64,000 bases of DNA from Paenibacillus mellifer (GCF_023195895.1 NZ_JALPRK010000001.1:496001-560000); one strand, 5' to 3'. Shown: positions 16,295-25,386, counted from the stretch's first letter. The notes: generated by a model not told the origin, from the letters alone. Translations and numbers: made by a program.

Positions 16295-17836
16295 TTGAGT
16301 AACCAAGGCCGAATTAGCGTAAACGTGGAAATTTACGGAACTTCTTATAAAATCGTTGGTAGCAGCGCGGAGTATATGAAGCAGGTGGCGCGCCGCGTGG
16401 ATGAACATATGCGCAGCATCTCCCAAGCCTATCCCCATTTGGATACGCCGCGGTTAGCCGTACTGGCGGCCGTGCGCATGGCCGAGGAAGCGATCCGGGT
16501 CGAGCAGTTGCAGAACGAATTGCAGAACGCCAAACAGGAAAAAACGGTGTTGCTCCAGGAAAACTCCGTCCTTCAGGATTTGCATGCCAAGCAGGAAAAT
16601 ATGTATAAAGCGCTGCAGGAGGAACAGCAGCAGCTGAAGAATGAGAAGCGCCAACTCGTTGGACAAACGGAGAAGCTGGAGTCTTCTTTGCAGGGGCAGG
16701 AGGAGGAGACTCGCAAGCTGCGCACCCGGTTGCAGGAGCTGGAGCGACAGTTGAACGAGCAGCGAGGAAGCAACTCGCAGCTCCAAACCAAGTTACGCCA
16801 GGCCGAGCAGCAGTCGGCGAAGGAGAAAGAGGAATCCGGCAAGCTGCAGAAGCAGGTAAGCGAGCTGCAGCGGCGCGAGCAAGACGCTAAGGCGGCCGAG
16901 CAGCGGGCGATGCAGCAAAGCGGGAAGCTTCAAGAGCAAGCCAAGCAGCTTCAGGGCACGCTCCAGACTGCGGAGGCGGAGACCAAGCTACTGCAGCAGA
17001 AGCTGCAGGAATCCAAGGAGCGGGAGGACAAGCTCCGAGCCGAAGCGAGCACGGCGCAGCAGAATGAGAAGTCGTGGCAGAAGCTGGCCGAGAAACGCAG
17101 CGAGGAATTAAGCCGCCTGGAAATCAGCTTGCTCGAAGCCGCTGACAAGAGCGAACAACTGAATGAGCAGTTGGCGGCCGAAGCAAGCCGGCTGGAGGAA
17201 GCAAGAGCCGAGCTGCAGGTAGAGCGAGATAAGGCCGGGGCATTAGCTGCTCAGCTGGAATCCCTGCGTTCTCGGGCGGAGCGTGCGGCGGAGGAGCGGG
17301 AACAAGCCCTTCTTTCGGCGCAGACAGCCGGAGAAGAGAAACGGCAATTGGAGCAAGAACGGGACGAGTTGAATCTGCGATTGCAGGAACTTGAGGACGG
17401 CCGCAAGGCGGTCACTGAGCTGGAATCCGAGTTGGATCGCTACCGCGAGGCAGCGGAGGAGCGGGAGCAGGAGTGGCGGAAACAGTGGGCTTCGGCCGAA
17501 CGCGAACTAAGCTCCTGGCGCGAGAAGGAATCCGAGCTGCAGCGCCAGTTGGAAGAATGGCAGCAGGAGAGCGCAGCCGGAAGCGAGCGTGTATTGACGA
17601 TGGCCGGCGATGTAGAGGTAATCGAGGAAGAAAAACGCCGGTTAGCGGAGCAACTGCAGGAAGTCACGGACAGCTACGAGCTGATATCCCATCAGTTCCG
17701 GCTCCTGCAGCTCGAACGGGAGAAAGAGCAGGAGCAGCAGGCTGAGCGGGATGAGGAATATCGGCGCCTGAAGGACGATTATGCGAAACTCCAATCGGAA
17801 TATAACGAATGGATCGAATTGCTTGAACAGAATTAG
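16295..17836 (+). CDS. zapA: ZapA-domain cell division protein with a giant coiled-coil extension
   Basis: A 513-residue protein. Residues ~1-90 are a ZapA domain: ISVNVEIYGTSYKIVG, YMKQVARRVDEHMRSI, LDTPRLAVLAAVRMAEE. ZapA binds FtsZ and bundles protofilaments at the septum. The remaining ~420 residues are almost entirely heptad-like coiled coil rich in Gln, Glu, Leu, Lys and Arg, ending YNEWIELLEQN. ZapA of Bacillus or E. coli is only ~85-110 residues, so this is a fusion or extension. The TTG start follows GAAGGAGG. It keeps the usual position after pheT. The frame is intact throughout. Confidence 0.88.
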   Translation: MSNQGRISVNVEIYGTSYKIVGSSAEYMKQVARRVDEHMRSISQAYPHLDTPRLAVLAAVRMAEEAIRVEQLQNELQNAKQEKTVLLQENSVLQDLHAKQENMYKALQEEQQQLKNEKRQLVGQTEKLESSLQGQEEETRKLRTRLQELERQLNEQRGSNSQLQTKLRQAEQQSAKEKEESGKLQKQVSELQRREQDAKAAEQRAMQQSGKLQEQAKQLQGTLQTAEAETKLLQQKLQESKEREDKLRAEASTAQQNEKSWQKLAEKRSEELSRLEISLLEAADKSEQLNEQLAAEASRLEEARAELQVERDKAGALAAQLESLRSRAERAAEEREQALLSAQTAGEEKRQLEQERDELNLRLQELEDGRKAVTELESELDRYREAAEEREQEWRKQWASAERELSSWREKESELQRQLEEWQQESAAGSERVLTMAGDVEVIEEEKRRLAEQLQEVTDSYELISHQFRLLQLEREKEQEQQAERDEEYRRLKDDYAKLQSEYNEWIELLEQN

Positions 17837-17862
17837 CTCTACAAGGTGATAGGGATTGCATT

Positions 17863-17907
17863 ATGCAACAAGAGCCCCCGGCAGTGCGCCGAGGGCTCTT
17901 GTTGCAT
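17863..17907. terminator. Bidirectional terminator-like hairpin between zapA and the cupredoxin gene
   Basis: ATGCAACAAGAGCCC pairs with GGGCTCTTGTTGCAT around a short GC-rich loop. It lies between two convergent genes. No long T run on either side. Confidence 0.7.
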
Positions 17908-17918
17908 GCGTGATTCGC

Positions 17919-18299
17919 TTATTCGACGATGATCTTGGAGATCATGCCGCTGTGGCCGGAGCCGCACATCACGGAGCAGGACATTTCGAATTCGCCTACT
18001 TCGGTAGGGACGATTACGGCGGAGTCGTTCTTGCGGTCAAGCTGCAGCTTCAGGCCGGGAATGAGGACCCCATGATTGCCAGCGGCGTTCTTAAAGACGA
18101 TTTTGACCGGAACATCCTTCTTTAAATGGTATTCGGTTTGATCGAATTGATAGTTGCTGGCTTCAATGACCAACTCGGCTTCCGGCTTGATGTTACTATC
18201 GGCAGCAGACCCGCTGGTCTCAGCTGCATTCCCGCTGCTGCAAGCGGTAACAAGGAGTAACAAAACGGAACCTGCGACGATGGCTATGCTTTTCTTCAC
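17919..18299 (-). CDS. CuA-type cupredoxin lipoprotein (COX2-like domain)
   Basis: A 126-residue extracytoplasmic lipoprotein. The signal peptide ends in the lipobox LLVTAC, with Cys20 as lipid anchor. The mature part is a single cupredoxin domain with an upstream His in NHGVLIPGL and the loop CSVMCGSGHSGM, i.e. the two Cys, the His and the Met of a CuA centre. Unlike cytochrome oxidase subunit II it has no membrane helices, so it is probably a separate copper or electron carrier on the outer face of the membrane. The start is GTG at 18299. Monocistronic. Confidence 0.88.
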   Translation of the reverse strand: MKKSIAIVAGSVLLLLVTACSSGNAAETSGSAADSNIKPEAELVIEASNYQFDQTEYHLKKDVPVKIVFKNAAGNHGVLIPGLKLQLDRKNDSAVIVPTEVGEFEMSCSVMCGSGHSGMISKIIVE

Positions 18300-18463
18300 A
18301 ATTATCCCTCGCGATACAGTATATATGTGACAATTTTAAGGATATCATACCGTATTTTGCAGGGGACGGAATGCCCAAGGTTTGAAGAATTGTTGAACAT
18401 CCGTGGGGGACATCCGTCATAAGTAAGCTGCCGTGAGACGTTTATTTTTTTATGACATCGAGA

Positions 18464-18512
18464 AAGAGACCATTCCTCCGCTACGTTACATCTGCGGAGG
18501 AACGGTCTCTTA
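18464..18512 (-). terminator. Terminator-like hairpin downstream of the YvlD-like gene
   Basis: AAGAGACC.TTCCTCCGC pairs with GCGGAGGAA.GGTCTCTT around a 12-nt loop. It is positioned to end the minus-strand transcript whose stop is at 18531. Confidence 0.65.
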
Positions 18513-18530
18513 TCTGGAGCACCGCCAACA

Positions 18531-18893
18531 TTAACGATTGGCTTTGTCTTTACCTGCGTCAAAGGGAGTTGCCACAGGGATGAACAAGTCGATAATCCCG
18601 ATCACCAATGCGGCAAGCAAAGCGCCGATAACGGAGACGGATACGCCGGAAATGATGAACTGGGCAAGCCAGATCACGAGCGCACTCGTAAGAAAACCGA
18701 CAATTCCGCGCCCGAACGGGGTAACCCTCGTTCCGAAAATGCCCTCAATGGCCCAGCCTAACAGGGCGATGACCAAGGCGAGCAGCAAAGCGCTGCCGAA
18801 TCCGCCGATGCTGAATTGCGGTACAAGCCACCCCACAACCAGCAGAACCAGGGCGGAGACGATGAATCGCACGACGTGTCCCAGAAAATGCAT
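18531..18893 (-). CDS. Phage holin family 4 / YvlD-like membrane protein
   Basis: A 120-residue protein with four hydrophobic helices separated by short loops: VVRFIVSALVLLVVGWLVPQF, ALLLALVIALLGWAIEGIF, GIVGFLTSALVIWLAQFII and VIGALLAALVIGIIDLFIP. This matches the YvlD group, assigned to a holin-like family by name only; in Bacillus it belongs to the envelope-stress regulon. The ATG follows AAAGGAGG. No lysis genes are nearby, so a phage role is unlikely. Confidence 0.85.
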   Translation of the reverse strand: MHFLGHVVRFIVSALVLLVVGWLVPQFSIGGFGSALLLALVIALLGWAIEGIFGTRVTPFGRGIVGFLTSALVIWLAQFIISGVSVSVIGALLAALVIGIIDLFIPVATPFDAGKDKANR

Positions 18894-19047
18894 GGTACAT
18901 AGCCTCCTTTTAGAAGTAAGTACGTTTGGCTATACGCATTTAGCATGTTCCGCGAGGTGCATTCTTATGTGTCCGGTGGGGTAAATGGCGAAAAATGAAT
19001 GGTTTCGCTATAATGAGATCATAGCCCGAGGGGAGTTGTGAACGTAC

Positions 19048-21417
19048 TTGGACGAGAAAATATTTAAAACCATGGAATATCGAAAAATTATAGATCAATT
19101 GTCAGCCTATTCCCAAACGGCGCTCGGAAAAAGAACGGCGGAAGCGCTGCAGCCCGTCACCGATTTGGAGGACGTGAAGCGGCTGCTCCAAGCCACTGAC
19201 GAAGCGTTTAAGGTGGATCGCCTTAAGGGCGCACCCGGATTCGGCGGGATCGTGGACATCACCCCGGCCGTTAAGCGGGCTCGGATCGGCGGGACGTTGA
19301 ATCCGCACGAGCTGCTCGGCATTGCGACTACGCTGGAAGGTGCGCGCCGAATCAAACGGTATGTCGCTTCGATGCATGAGGAACACGAGGTCCCGCTGCT
19401 GTTTAATTTAAGCGATACTTTAAGCGAACAGAAGCCTTTGGAAGACGCGATCAAGCGCTGCATTGATGAAAGCGCGGAGGTACTGGATTCGGCCAGTTCC
19501 GAACTCGCCAGCATCCGCCGAGAGCTGCGGGGCGGGGAGGTGCGGATCCGCGAGAAGCTTGACGCGATGATCCGTTCGTCCTCGGTGTCAAAGATGCTGC
19601 AGGATCAACTGATTACGATTCGCGGCGACCGTTTCGTGATTCCAGTTAAAGCGGAATACCGCGCTCATTTCGGCGGGATCGTACATGATCAATCCGGATC
19701 TGGCGCAACGTTGTTCATTGAGCCGGAATCGATTGTGGCGATGAACAACAAGCTGCGTGAGACACGGCTGCGCGAGGAACGCGAAATCGAGGTGATCCTG
19801 CAGAAGCTTACCGCTCTGGTCGGCGAGCAAGCGGACCTGCTGCTGTATGACGGGGACGTGCTGGGCCAACTGGACTTTATTTTCGCCAAAGCCCGGCTGG
19901 CTCGGGAATTGAAGGGAACACTGCCACGTATGAACGACCGCGGCTACCTCAAGTTGAAGAAAGGCCGTCATCCGCTGATTCCGGCCGAACAGGTCGTGCC
20001 TATCGACGTAGAACTGGGGAATCAGTACTCGACGATTATCGTAACCGGTCCGAACACCGGCGGCAAAACTGTCACCCTGAAAACAATTGGTCTGCTCAGT
20101 CTTATGGCGATGTCCGGTTTGTTTGTTCCCGCCGAAGACGGAAGCCAGCTTTGCGTATTTGACGCCATTTACGCCGATATCGGGGACGAGCAAAGCATCG
20201 AACAAAGCTTGAGTACATTTTCCAGCCATATGACGAACATCATTTCGATTTTGAGCCGGATGACGCCGAAGAGCCTTGTATTGCTGGATGAGCTTGGCGC
20301 GGGCACCGACCCGGCCGAAGGTTCGGCGCTCGCCATCGCGATTCTGGAGCATATTCATTCCCTTGGCAGCCGGATGGTCGCGACGACCCACTTCAGCGAA
20401 CTGAAAGCCTATGCCTACGAACGGAAAGGCGTCATCAACGCCAGCATGGAGTTCGATGTCGCTACGTTAAGTCCGACCTATCGCCTGCTGGTGGGAGTTC
20501 CTGGACGAAGTAATGCATTCGCCATTGCCGAGCGGCTGGGCCTGTCGGAGCGAATCCTGGAGTATGCCCGCGGCGAAGTGACCGAAGAGGACATGCGCGT
20601 CGAGAATATGATCGCCTCGCTGGAGCAGAACCGCCTCGGTGCGGAACAGGAGCGGGAGACAGCCGAGCAGCTGCGGCGGGAGATGGAAGAGCTTCGCAAA
20701 CGTCACGAGACGGAACTGGAGAAGCTGGAGCAGCAGCGTGATAAACGCCTCGAGAAAGCGGAGGAGGAAGCGTCGGCGATCATTGCTAAGGCACGGCAGG
20801 AGGCCGAGCGGATCATCGCGGATCTGCGACGACTCGCGCTGGAGGAAGGCGCAGCCGTCAAAGAGCATAAGCTGATCGCCGCTCGGAAGGAGCTGGACGA
20901 AGCCGAACCGCAGCGTCGTAAGAAAGCCGGGGCTGCCCACAAAGCCGCGAAGCCGCCTCGGCAGATCGAACCGGGCGACGAGGTCATGGTGTACAGTTTG
21001 AATCAGAAAGGCCATGTCGTGGAGCTCTCCGGCAGCAAAGAAGCGGTTGTTCAGCTCGGTATCATGAAGATGAAGGTGAGCCTGGACGACATGGAGCTGA
21101 TCGCTGCAGCCCCGGCAGCCAGCAAGCCGGTTCAACGGACGGCGCCAAACGTCAAACGTACGCGCGATGAAAACGTTCGCAGCGAGCTGGATTTGCGAGG
21201 TGCCAACCTCGAGGAAGCGTTAATCGAGGTTGACCGCTTCATTGACGAAGCCTATTTAAGCAATTTAGGCCAGATTTATATCATTCATGGGAAAGGCACA
21301 GGGATCTTACGGACAGGGATTTCCGAGTACCTTCGCAAGCATAAGCATATCAAGAGCTATCGCCTGGGGAATTACGGAGAAGGCGGTATCGGTGTGACGG
21401 TCGCCGAGCTGAAGTAA
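19048..21417 (+). CDS. mutS2: Endonuclease / ribosome-rescue ATPase MutS2
   Basis: A 789-residue protein. The N-terminal core domains are followed by the ATPase with Walker A TGPNTGGKTVTLKT (~residue 332), Walker B LVLLDELGAGTDPAEGSAL and the switch MVATTHFSELKAYA. After that come a ~100-residue coiled coil (EQNRLGAEQERETAEQLRRE onward), a KOW-like segment and a C-terminal Smr nuclease domain (LDLRGANLEEALIEVDRFID; IIHGKGTGILRTGI). MutS2 suppresses recombination and, in Bacillus, acts on collided ribosomes. The TTG start follows GAGGGGAG. Confidence 0.97.
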   Translation: MDEKIFKTMEYRKIIDQLSAYSQTALGKRTAEALQPVTDLEDVKRLLQATDEAFKVDRLKGAPGFGGIVDITPAVKRARIGGTLNPHELLGIATTLEGARRIKRYVASMHEEHEVPLLFNLSDTLSEQKPLEDAIKRCIDESAEVLDSASSELASIRRELRGGEVRIREKLDAMIRSSSVSKMLQDQLITIRGDRFVIPVKAEYRAHFGGIVHDQSGSGATLFIEPESIVAMNNKLRETRLREEREIEVILQKLTALVGEQADLLLYDGDVLGQLDFIFAKARLARELKGTLPRMNDRGYLKLKKGRHPLIPAEQVVPIDVELGNQYSTIIVTGPNTGGKTVTLKTIGLLSLMAMSGLFVPAEDGSQLCVFDAIYADIGDEQSIEQSLSTFSSHMTNIISILSRMTPKSLVLLDELGAGTDPAEGSALAIAILEHIHSLGSRMVATTHFSELKAYAYERKGVINASMEFDVATLSPTYRLLVGVPGRSNAFAIAERLGLSERILEYARGEVTEEDMRVENMIASLEQNRLGAEQERETAEQLRREMEELRKRHETELEKLEQQRDKRLEKAEEEASAIIAKARQEAERIIADLRRLALEEGAAVKEHKLIAARKELDEAEPQRRKKAGAAHKAAKPPRQIEPGDEVMVYSLNQKGHVVELSGSKEAVVQLGIMKMKVSLDDMELIAAAPAASKPVQRTAPNVKRTRDENVRSELDLRGANLEEALIEVDRFIDEAYLSNLGQIYIIHGKGTGILRTGISEYLRKHKHIKSYRLGNYGEGGIGVTVAELK

Positions 21418-21453
21418 AAACGAATAGCCTCATGGCAAAGGGGAGAGGGCGCT

Positions 21454-21870
21454 ATGAAGGAAAGCATTGATCCGCTCTTGGAGCAACCGCTGGGGCTGAT
21501 GATCGGATATTTTTCCGTAGCGGTGTTGGAATTGATCGTGTTTCTTTCCTGCTTCGAACTGTTTGCAAGGTACCGCTGCTGGCAGGAGATTAAGCGCGGC
21601 AACATGGCAGCGTCGCTGGCGACCGGCGGCAAAATATTTGGGCTAGCCAACATCATTCGTTATGCGGCGGCACATCCGTCCATTTATGACTTTATGATTT
21701 GGTCCTCGGTCGGGGCCTTGCTGCTATTTGCCGCTTATTTGCTATTCGAGTTTTTGACACCGGTATTCCGCATCGATGAAGAAGTTGCGGCAGGGAATTC
21801 GAGTGTCGGTTTTATCGCGATGGCCGTTTCGGTGGCGGTGTCATTTTTGATCGGCGCTTGTATCGGTTAG
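21454..21870 (+). CDS. DUF350 family membrane protein
   Basis: A 138-residue protein with four hydrophobic helices. Family features are SCFELFARYRCWQEIKRGNMAASLATGGKIFGLANIIR and the C-terminal helix VGFIAMAVSVAVSFLIGACIG. Function unknown. AAAGGGGAGAG lies upstream of the ATG. It starts 36 bp after mutS2 and is followed by a 26-codon membrane peptide and a zinc-ribbon protein, so the four may share a transcript. Confidence 0.85.
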   Translation: MKESIDPLLEQPLGLMIGYFSVAVLELIVFLSCFELFARYRCWQEIKRGNMAASLATGGKIFGLANIIRYAAAHPSIYDFMIWSSVGALLLFAAYLLFEFLTPVFRIDEEVAAGNSSVGFIAMAVSVAVSFLIGACIG

Positions 21871-21897
21871 GGATCTAAATTGAAGGAGTAGAATGAC

Positions 21898-21978
21898 GTG
21901 AAAAACCTGGTCAAGGTGTTATTTATCGCCTCTATCCTGTTTTTGGCCGCGGGCATTATTTATTTATGGAATGCTTAA
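21898..21978 (+). CDS. 26-residue single-helix membrane peptide
   Basis: A very short gene: GTG start, 26 codons, TAA. The product reads M/V-KNLVKVLFIASILFLAAG, then IIYLWNA, a lysine-bearing N-terminus followed by one hydrophobic helix. AAGGAG lies 8 nt before the GTG. It fits tightly between the DUF350 gene (27 bp) and the zinc-ribbon gene (26 bp). Strong translation signals and a clean transmembrane pattern argue for a real small protein; no family is recognised. Confidence 0.65.
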   Translation: MKNLVKVLFIASILFLAAGIIYLWNA

Positions 21979-22004
21979 TTTGGTAACGAAAGGACGAACT
22001 TGGT

Positions 22005-22589
22005 ATGGAAACGACGATTTGCCCATGGTGCCAAACGGAAATCGTTTGGGATGAAGAACTGGGGCCGGAGGAGGAATGCCCTCACTGCCACAACGAATTG
22101 AAGGGCTATCGGACGATCAACATCTCGCTGGGCCGGGATGAGGAATTCGAAGACGAAGAGAATGATCATCCCTTTCAGGATCGGAAGCACCGTCACGATG
22201 AAGATGACGAGGACGGGGAGTCGTATTGGGAAGAAGAAGGGGAGGCACATTTGGGCGCTGTTCGTCGCATCGAGGCGTTTACGGCTTCAGGCGGTGATTG
22301 GTTGAAATACGAAACCGGCGTCGAGAAGCTGCTTGATGGACAAGACGAGGTGCCGGAATGCCCGCATTGCCGGGAGTATATGGTTTACGCCGGGAAGCAG
22401 AAGCTCATCTCCCCTGACGGCGGGTTTGAAGCGGCCATTCCGGCCGGAAGCGATCGCCCGCTCCTTCCGGAGGAGGCCGAGCTGAACGTATATGTCTGCT
22501 CCGCTTGCTTCCACGTCAGCCGATTTTTGAATGAACCGGCCCGGATCGCCATGATCCGCACCATCTCTGGTGAGGAAGACAACGAATAA
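22005..22589 (+). CDS. Zinc-ribbon protein with acidic linker
   Basis: A 194-residue cytosolic protein. The N-terminal ribbon is ICPWCQTEIVW...ECPHCHNEL. A strongly acidic linker (~45-85, DEEFEDEENDHPFQDRKHRH) follows, then a second metal site with ECPHCREYM and, near the C-terminus, VCSACFHVSRF. Two zinc sites are inferred from these Cys pairs. Function unknown. AAAGGACG precedes the ATG; a good terminator follows. Confidence 0.8.
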   Translation: METTICPWCQTEIVWDEELGPEEECPHCHNELKGYRTINISLGRDEEFEDEENDHPFQDRKHRHDEDDEDGESYWEEEGEAHLGAVRRIEAFTASGGDWLKYETGVEKLLDGQDEVPECPHCREYMVYAGKQKLISPDGGFEAAIPAGSDRPLLPEEAELNVYVCSACFHVSRFLNEPARIAMIRTISGEEDNE

Positions 22590-22614
22590 GTTATTAAAAT
22601 ATTGGCAGCGATAC

Positions 22615-22642
22615 GCCCTGTCCTTTACGGACGGGGCTTTTT
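22615..22642 (+). terminator. Terminator after the zinc-ribbon gene
   Basis: Stem GCCC-T-GTCC / GGAC-G-GGGC with loop TTTAC, then TTTTT. Confidence 0.85.
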
Positions 22643-22761
22643 GGCTTCCAAGGGTCCCCGGGCTTCCCGAGAACGTCTCATGCTTCGGCCATTTTTGGGT
22701 ATCTTACAGTTGCACAACCTCTTACAGGGGGAAACTCGAAGTTTGGCGGGGGAGCAAATTC

Positions 22762-23964
22762 ATGAAAAAACAGCTGAACAGCCAATCCATCCTGCTGCTG
22801 GCAGTGAACGGCCTGTTCGTGCTTGCCGGCGCCTTGTCGGGCACGTTCCTGAACGTTTACATCTGGAAAGTCAAACCGGACTTCAGCTTGATCGCCTGGT
22901 TTACGTTCAGCCAACAGCTGGCGCTGGGGCTTGTCTTTTGGATTGCCGGGAAATGGGTGAAGGAACGCGATAAAATGATATTCCTGCGGCTCGGGATCAT
23001 CGTTTCGGGGATCTTTTATTTACTGGTGTTATGGACAGGAAAACATACGGTGGACTACATATGGCCGCTTGGTTTGTTGTTCGGCACCGGTTCGGGATTA
23101 TTCTGGCTGGCCTTCAACGTCGTGTATTTCGAAGTGACTGATGTGGAGACGCGGGACCGATTCAACGGCTGGGTGGGAATTTTAGGTTCGGTGATCGGGA
23201 TCTTCGGACCGTGGATTTCCGGATGGCTCATCTCCATCAAACATGGCGAAGCCGGTTACCGATTCATTTTCACAATCTCATTAATTGTATATGGTGCCGG
23301 AATCCTGCTGAGTTTTTGGTTGAAAAAAAGAAAAACAGGCGAGCCGTACAACTGGCTTGCCCCGGTACATTACTTGCAAAAGGGCAGCGCCTGGCGGCAG
23401 GCCGCTCCGGCCTCGGCCGCCCATGGCTTGCGCGAGGGCGTGTTTTCCTTCCTCATCAATCTGCTGATTTTCATCAGTACTTCGGCTGAATGGCGAATTG
23501 GGCAATATTCGCTGATCACCTCTTTGGTTTCTCTAGTCAGCTTCTGGGCCGTAGGCAAATGGCTGAAAATCCGAACGCGTTACTACGGGATGTTGATTGG
23601 TGCCCTGCTCATCACCGCTGTGATCCTCCCGCTACTGTGGAAGGTCAATTACACGACTCTCATGGTGATGGGGGTGGGTACGTCCTTGTTTTTGCCGCTG
23701 TACCTGATCCCGGTGATCTCTTCGGTATTCGATTTGATCGGCAACAGTCCGGAAAGCGTTGAGGGGCGGGTCGAGCTGATTGTGTTGCGCGAACTGAGCA
23801 TTACGGTTGGCCGTTTGGGGGGCACGCTGATGTTTATCGCCGTGTACTCCATGGTTCCACGAATGCCAACGATCACCTGGCTGATGTTTGCCTTAGGGGC
23901 GACGCCGGTGCTGAGCTGGTTGGCCCTGCGCCGGCTGTTAAAAAGGGGGGCCAAGGCGGCCTAA
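22762..23964 (+). CDS. Major facilitator superfamily transporter
   Basis: A 400-residue inner-membrane carrier with about 12 hydrophobic helices. The loop RDRFNGWVGILGSVIGIFGPWISGWLIS fits MFS helix 5 and the loop KWVKERDKMIFLRLG fits the helix 2-3 signature region. The substrate is not predictable. An open frame reaches back to 22570 through the upstream terminator, but GGGGGAG sits before the ATG at 22762. It ends 5 bp from the convergent oxidoreductase gene. Confidence 0.9.
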   Translation: MKKQLNSQSILLLAVNGLFVLAGALSGTFLNVYIWKVKPDFSLIAWFTFSQQLALGLVFWIAGKWVKERDKMIFLRLGIIVSGIFYLLVLWTGKHTVDYIWPLGLLFGTGSGLFWLAFNVVYFEVTDVETRDRFNGWVGILGSVIGIFGPWISGWLISIKHGEAGYRFIFTISLIVYGAGILLSFWLKKRKTGEPYNWLAPVHYLQKGSAWRQAAPASAAHGLREGVFSFLINLLIFISTSAEWRIGQYSLITSLVSLVSFWAVGKWLKIRTRYYGMLIGALLITAVILPLLWKVNYTTLMVMGVGTSLFLPLYLIPVISSVFDLIGNSPESVEGRVELIVLRELSITVGRLGGTLMFIAVYSMVPRMPTITWLMFALGATPVLSWLALRRLLKRGAKAA

Positions 23965-23969
23965 AAGAT

Positions 23970-25211
23970 CTATTGCTGCTGTGTAGGCACGGGCTTGGGT
24001 TTGGAACTTCGTATTAGCGAAAACATGGCCATGTCCTCCCGCCGAATTCCCGTCAGCTGATCTACGATCATCTCGGCTGCGATCATGCTGCAGACCGTCC
24101 CATTTCCGCCGTAACCCTCCAGGAAATAAAAGTTTGGATATTTCGGATGCAGTCCGATAAAAGGAAGGCCGTCCCGGGATTCACCGAATACGGCCCCCCA
24201 GCCAAAGTCGGCATTTAAGCCTTCCTGATTCGGGAATCGCCGGCGGATCTCTGATAGCAGCCGTTCGCTTTGCCGGATCTCACGGCCTTCCGGCAGTTCG
24301 CCGCCGGGGAGAATCTCATCCAGACCTCCGGCGATGATCCGCCCATCGGGGGTGGTCCTCATATACAGATACGGCCTGGCCGTCTCCCAAATCAGGCAAT
24401 GCTCGAACCAATCATTCAGGGAGGACGCCGGCTCGGTGACGGTCACGTAAGAGGCGCGAAAATGAGCGCCGCTCTCCTTCTTAAATTGCTGCGCCTCATA
24501 GCCGGTCGCCCAGATGACATGGCGAGCTGTCACTCTCCCTTCGCCGCAGAGACAGCGAATTCGTCCGTCGTCCCCTCGCTCACTGCCGCGCATCTTGCTC
24601 CGCTCATAAACTTTCACCCCAAGCTGTGCGGCCTTCTGCACCAAACCATGAACGAAAGCATAGGGGTTCATCTCCGCATCTCCTCCCGCGTATATCGCAC
24701 CGGGGTAACGGAAGGGAAATCTATCCGCGAGATCGCCGGCCGACCACCAGATCGCCGGAAACCCGAAACGTTGCAGCGCGGCGCATTCCTCCCGAAGCGC
24801 CTTGACGTCCCCCTCGGAGCTGGCGAGATAAATGCTGCTGCGCTCTGTCAACCGTGCTGCCCCCTCCAATCTGCCGGCAATCTGCTTTAACCGTTCCAGT
24901 GCCGTTCGGCTGAGGTTGTAGAAATGGACGGCCGGTTCCTCTCCAAAGGTTCGGATCATCGAAGCCAGTGTTTTGTCACTGGCATATTGCAGTAAGCCTG
25001 TGCTAGCCATTGTGCTTCCGCCGGCGATCTTGTCCCGCTCCACCAGTACCGCATCGATTCCTCGCTCCGCCAGCAGATACGCACAAAGGACGCCGCCGAC
25101 ACCGCCTCCCACGATGAGCACCTCGCAGTGTAGGTCACGGTCCAGCACGGGATATTTGGCTGCATTTGGCAGCGTAGAAGGCCAATATAACTTGCCGGTA
25201 TGTAATTTCAT
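23970..25211 (-). CDS. FAD-dependent amine/amino-acid oxidoreductase (DAO family)
   Basis: A 413-residue flavoenzyme. The N-terminal Rossmann motif is CEVLIVGGGVGGVLCAYLLAERG, with the FAD ribose region LVERDKIAGGSTMASTGLLQY. The ATG-type motif is HVIWATGYEA and the C-terminal FAD contact is FIGLHPKYPNFYFLEGYGGN. The layout resembles gamma-glutamylputrescine or glycine oxidase-like enzymes, which oxidise a C-N bond and pass electrons to oxygen or quinone. The substrate is unknown. No neighbours on its strand. Confidence 0.9.
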   Translation of the reverse strand: MKLHTGKLYWPSTLPNAAKYPVLDRDLHCEVLIVGGGVGGVLCAYLLAERGIDAVLVERDKIAGGSTMASTGLLQYASDKTLASMIRTFGEEPAVHFYNLSRTALERLKQIAGRLEGAARLTERSSIYLASSEGDVKALREECAALQRFGFPAIWWSAGDLADRFPFRYPGAIYAGGDAEMNPYAFVHGLVQKAAQLGVKVYERSKMRGSERGDDGRIRCLCGEGRVTARHVIWATGYEAQQFKKESGAHFRASYVTVTEPASSLNDWFEHCLIWETARPYLYMRTTPDGRIIAGGLDEILPGGELPEGREIRQSERLLSEIRRRFPNQEGLNADFGWGAVFGESRDGLPFIGLHPKYPNFYFLEGYGGNGTVCSMIAAEMIVDQLTGIRREDMAMFSLIRSSKPKPVPTQQQ

Positions 25212-25386
25212 CGATGCCGGTTCATCCTTTCGTACAAGGGAGATTCCATCATTATATCCAACCGCCCCGGACTAAAAACGGCGATTCCTTCTCTGCTTCG
25301 TCATGGAATGATGACCTCTATAACATATCCTCACAGGTGCAGGGCATAATACCGCAAGAAGGATCATTCACCAGGAGGGAAACCCG

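Noticed and set aside
17863..17907. Fourth copy of the TGCAACA palindrome family
   Set aside because: It shares only ATGCAACA with the array at 42.9 kb; the rest of the stem is different and it is well explained as a terminator between convergent genes.
18531..18893. Prophage remnant suggested by a holin-family protein
   Set aside because: The protein is of the YvlD type found in chromosomal stress operons. No endolysin, capsid, integrase or attachment site is nearby.
22570..22761. 64-residue N-terminal extension of the MFS transporter
   Set aside because: It would translate through the terminator of the preceding gene and lacks a ribosome site; GGGGGAG before 22762 marks the true start.
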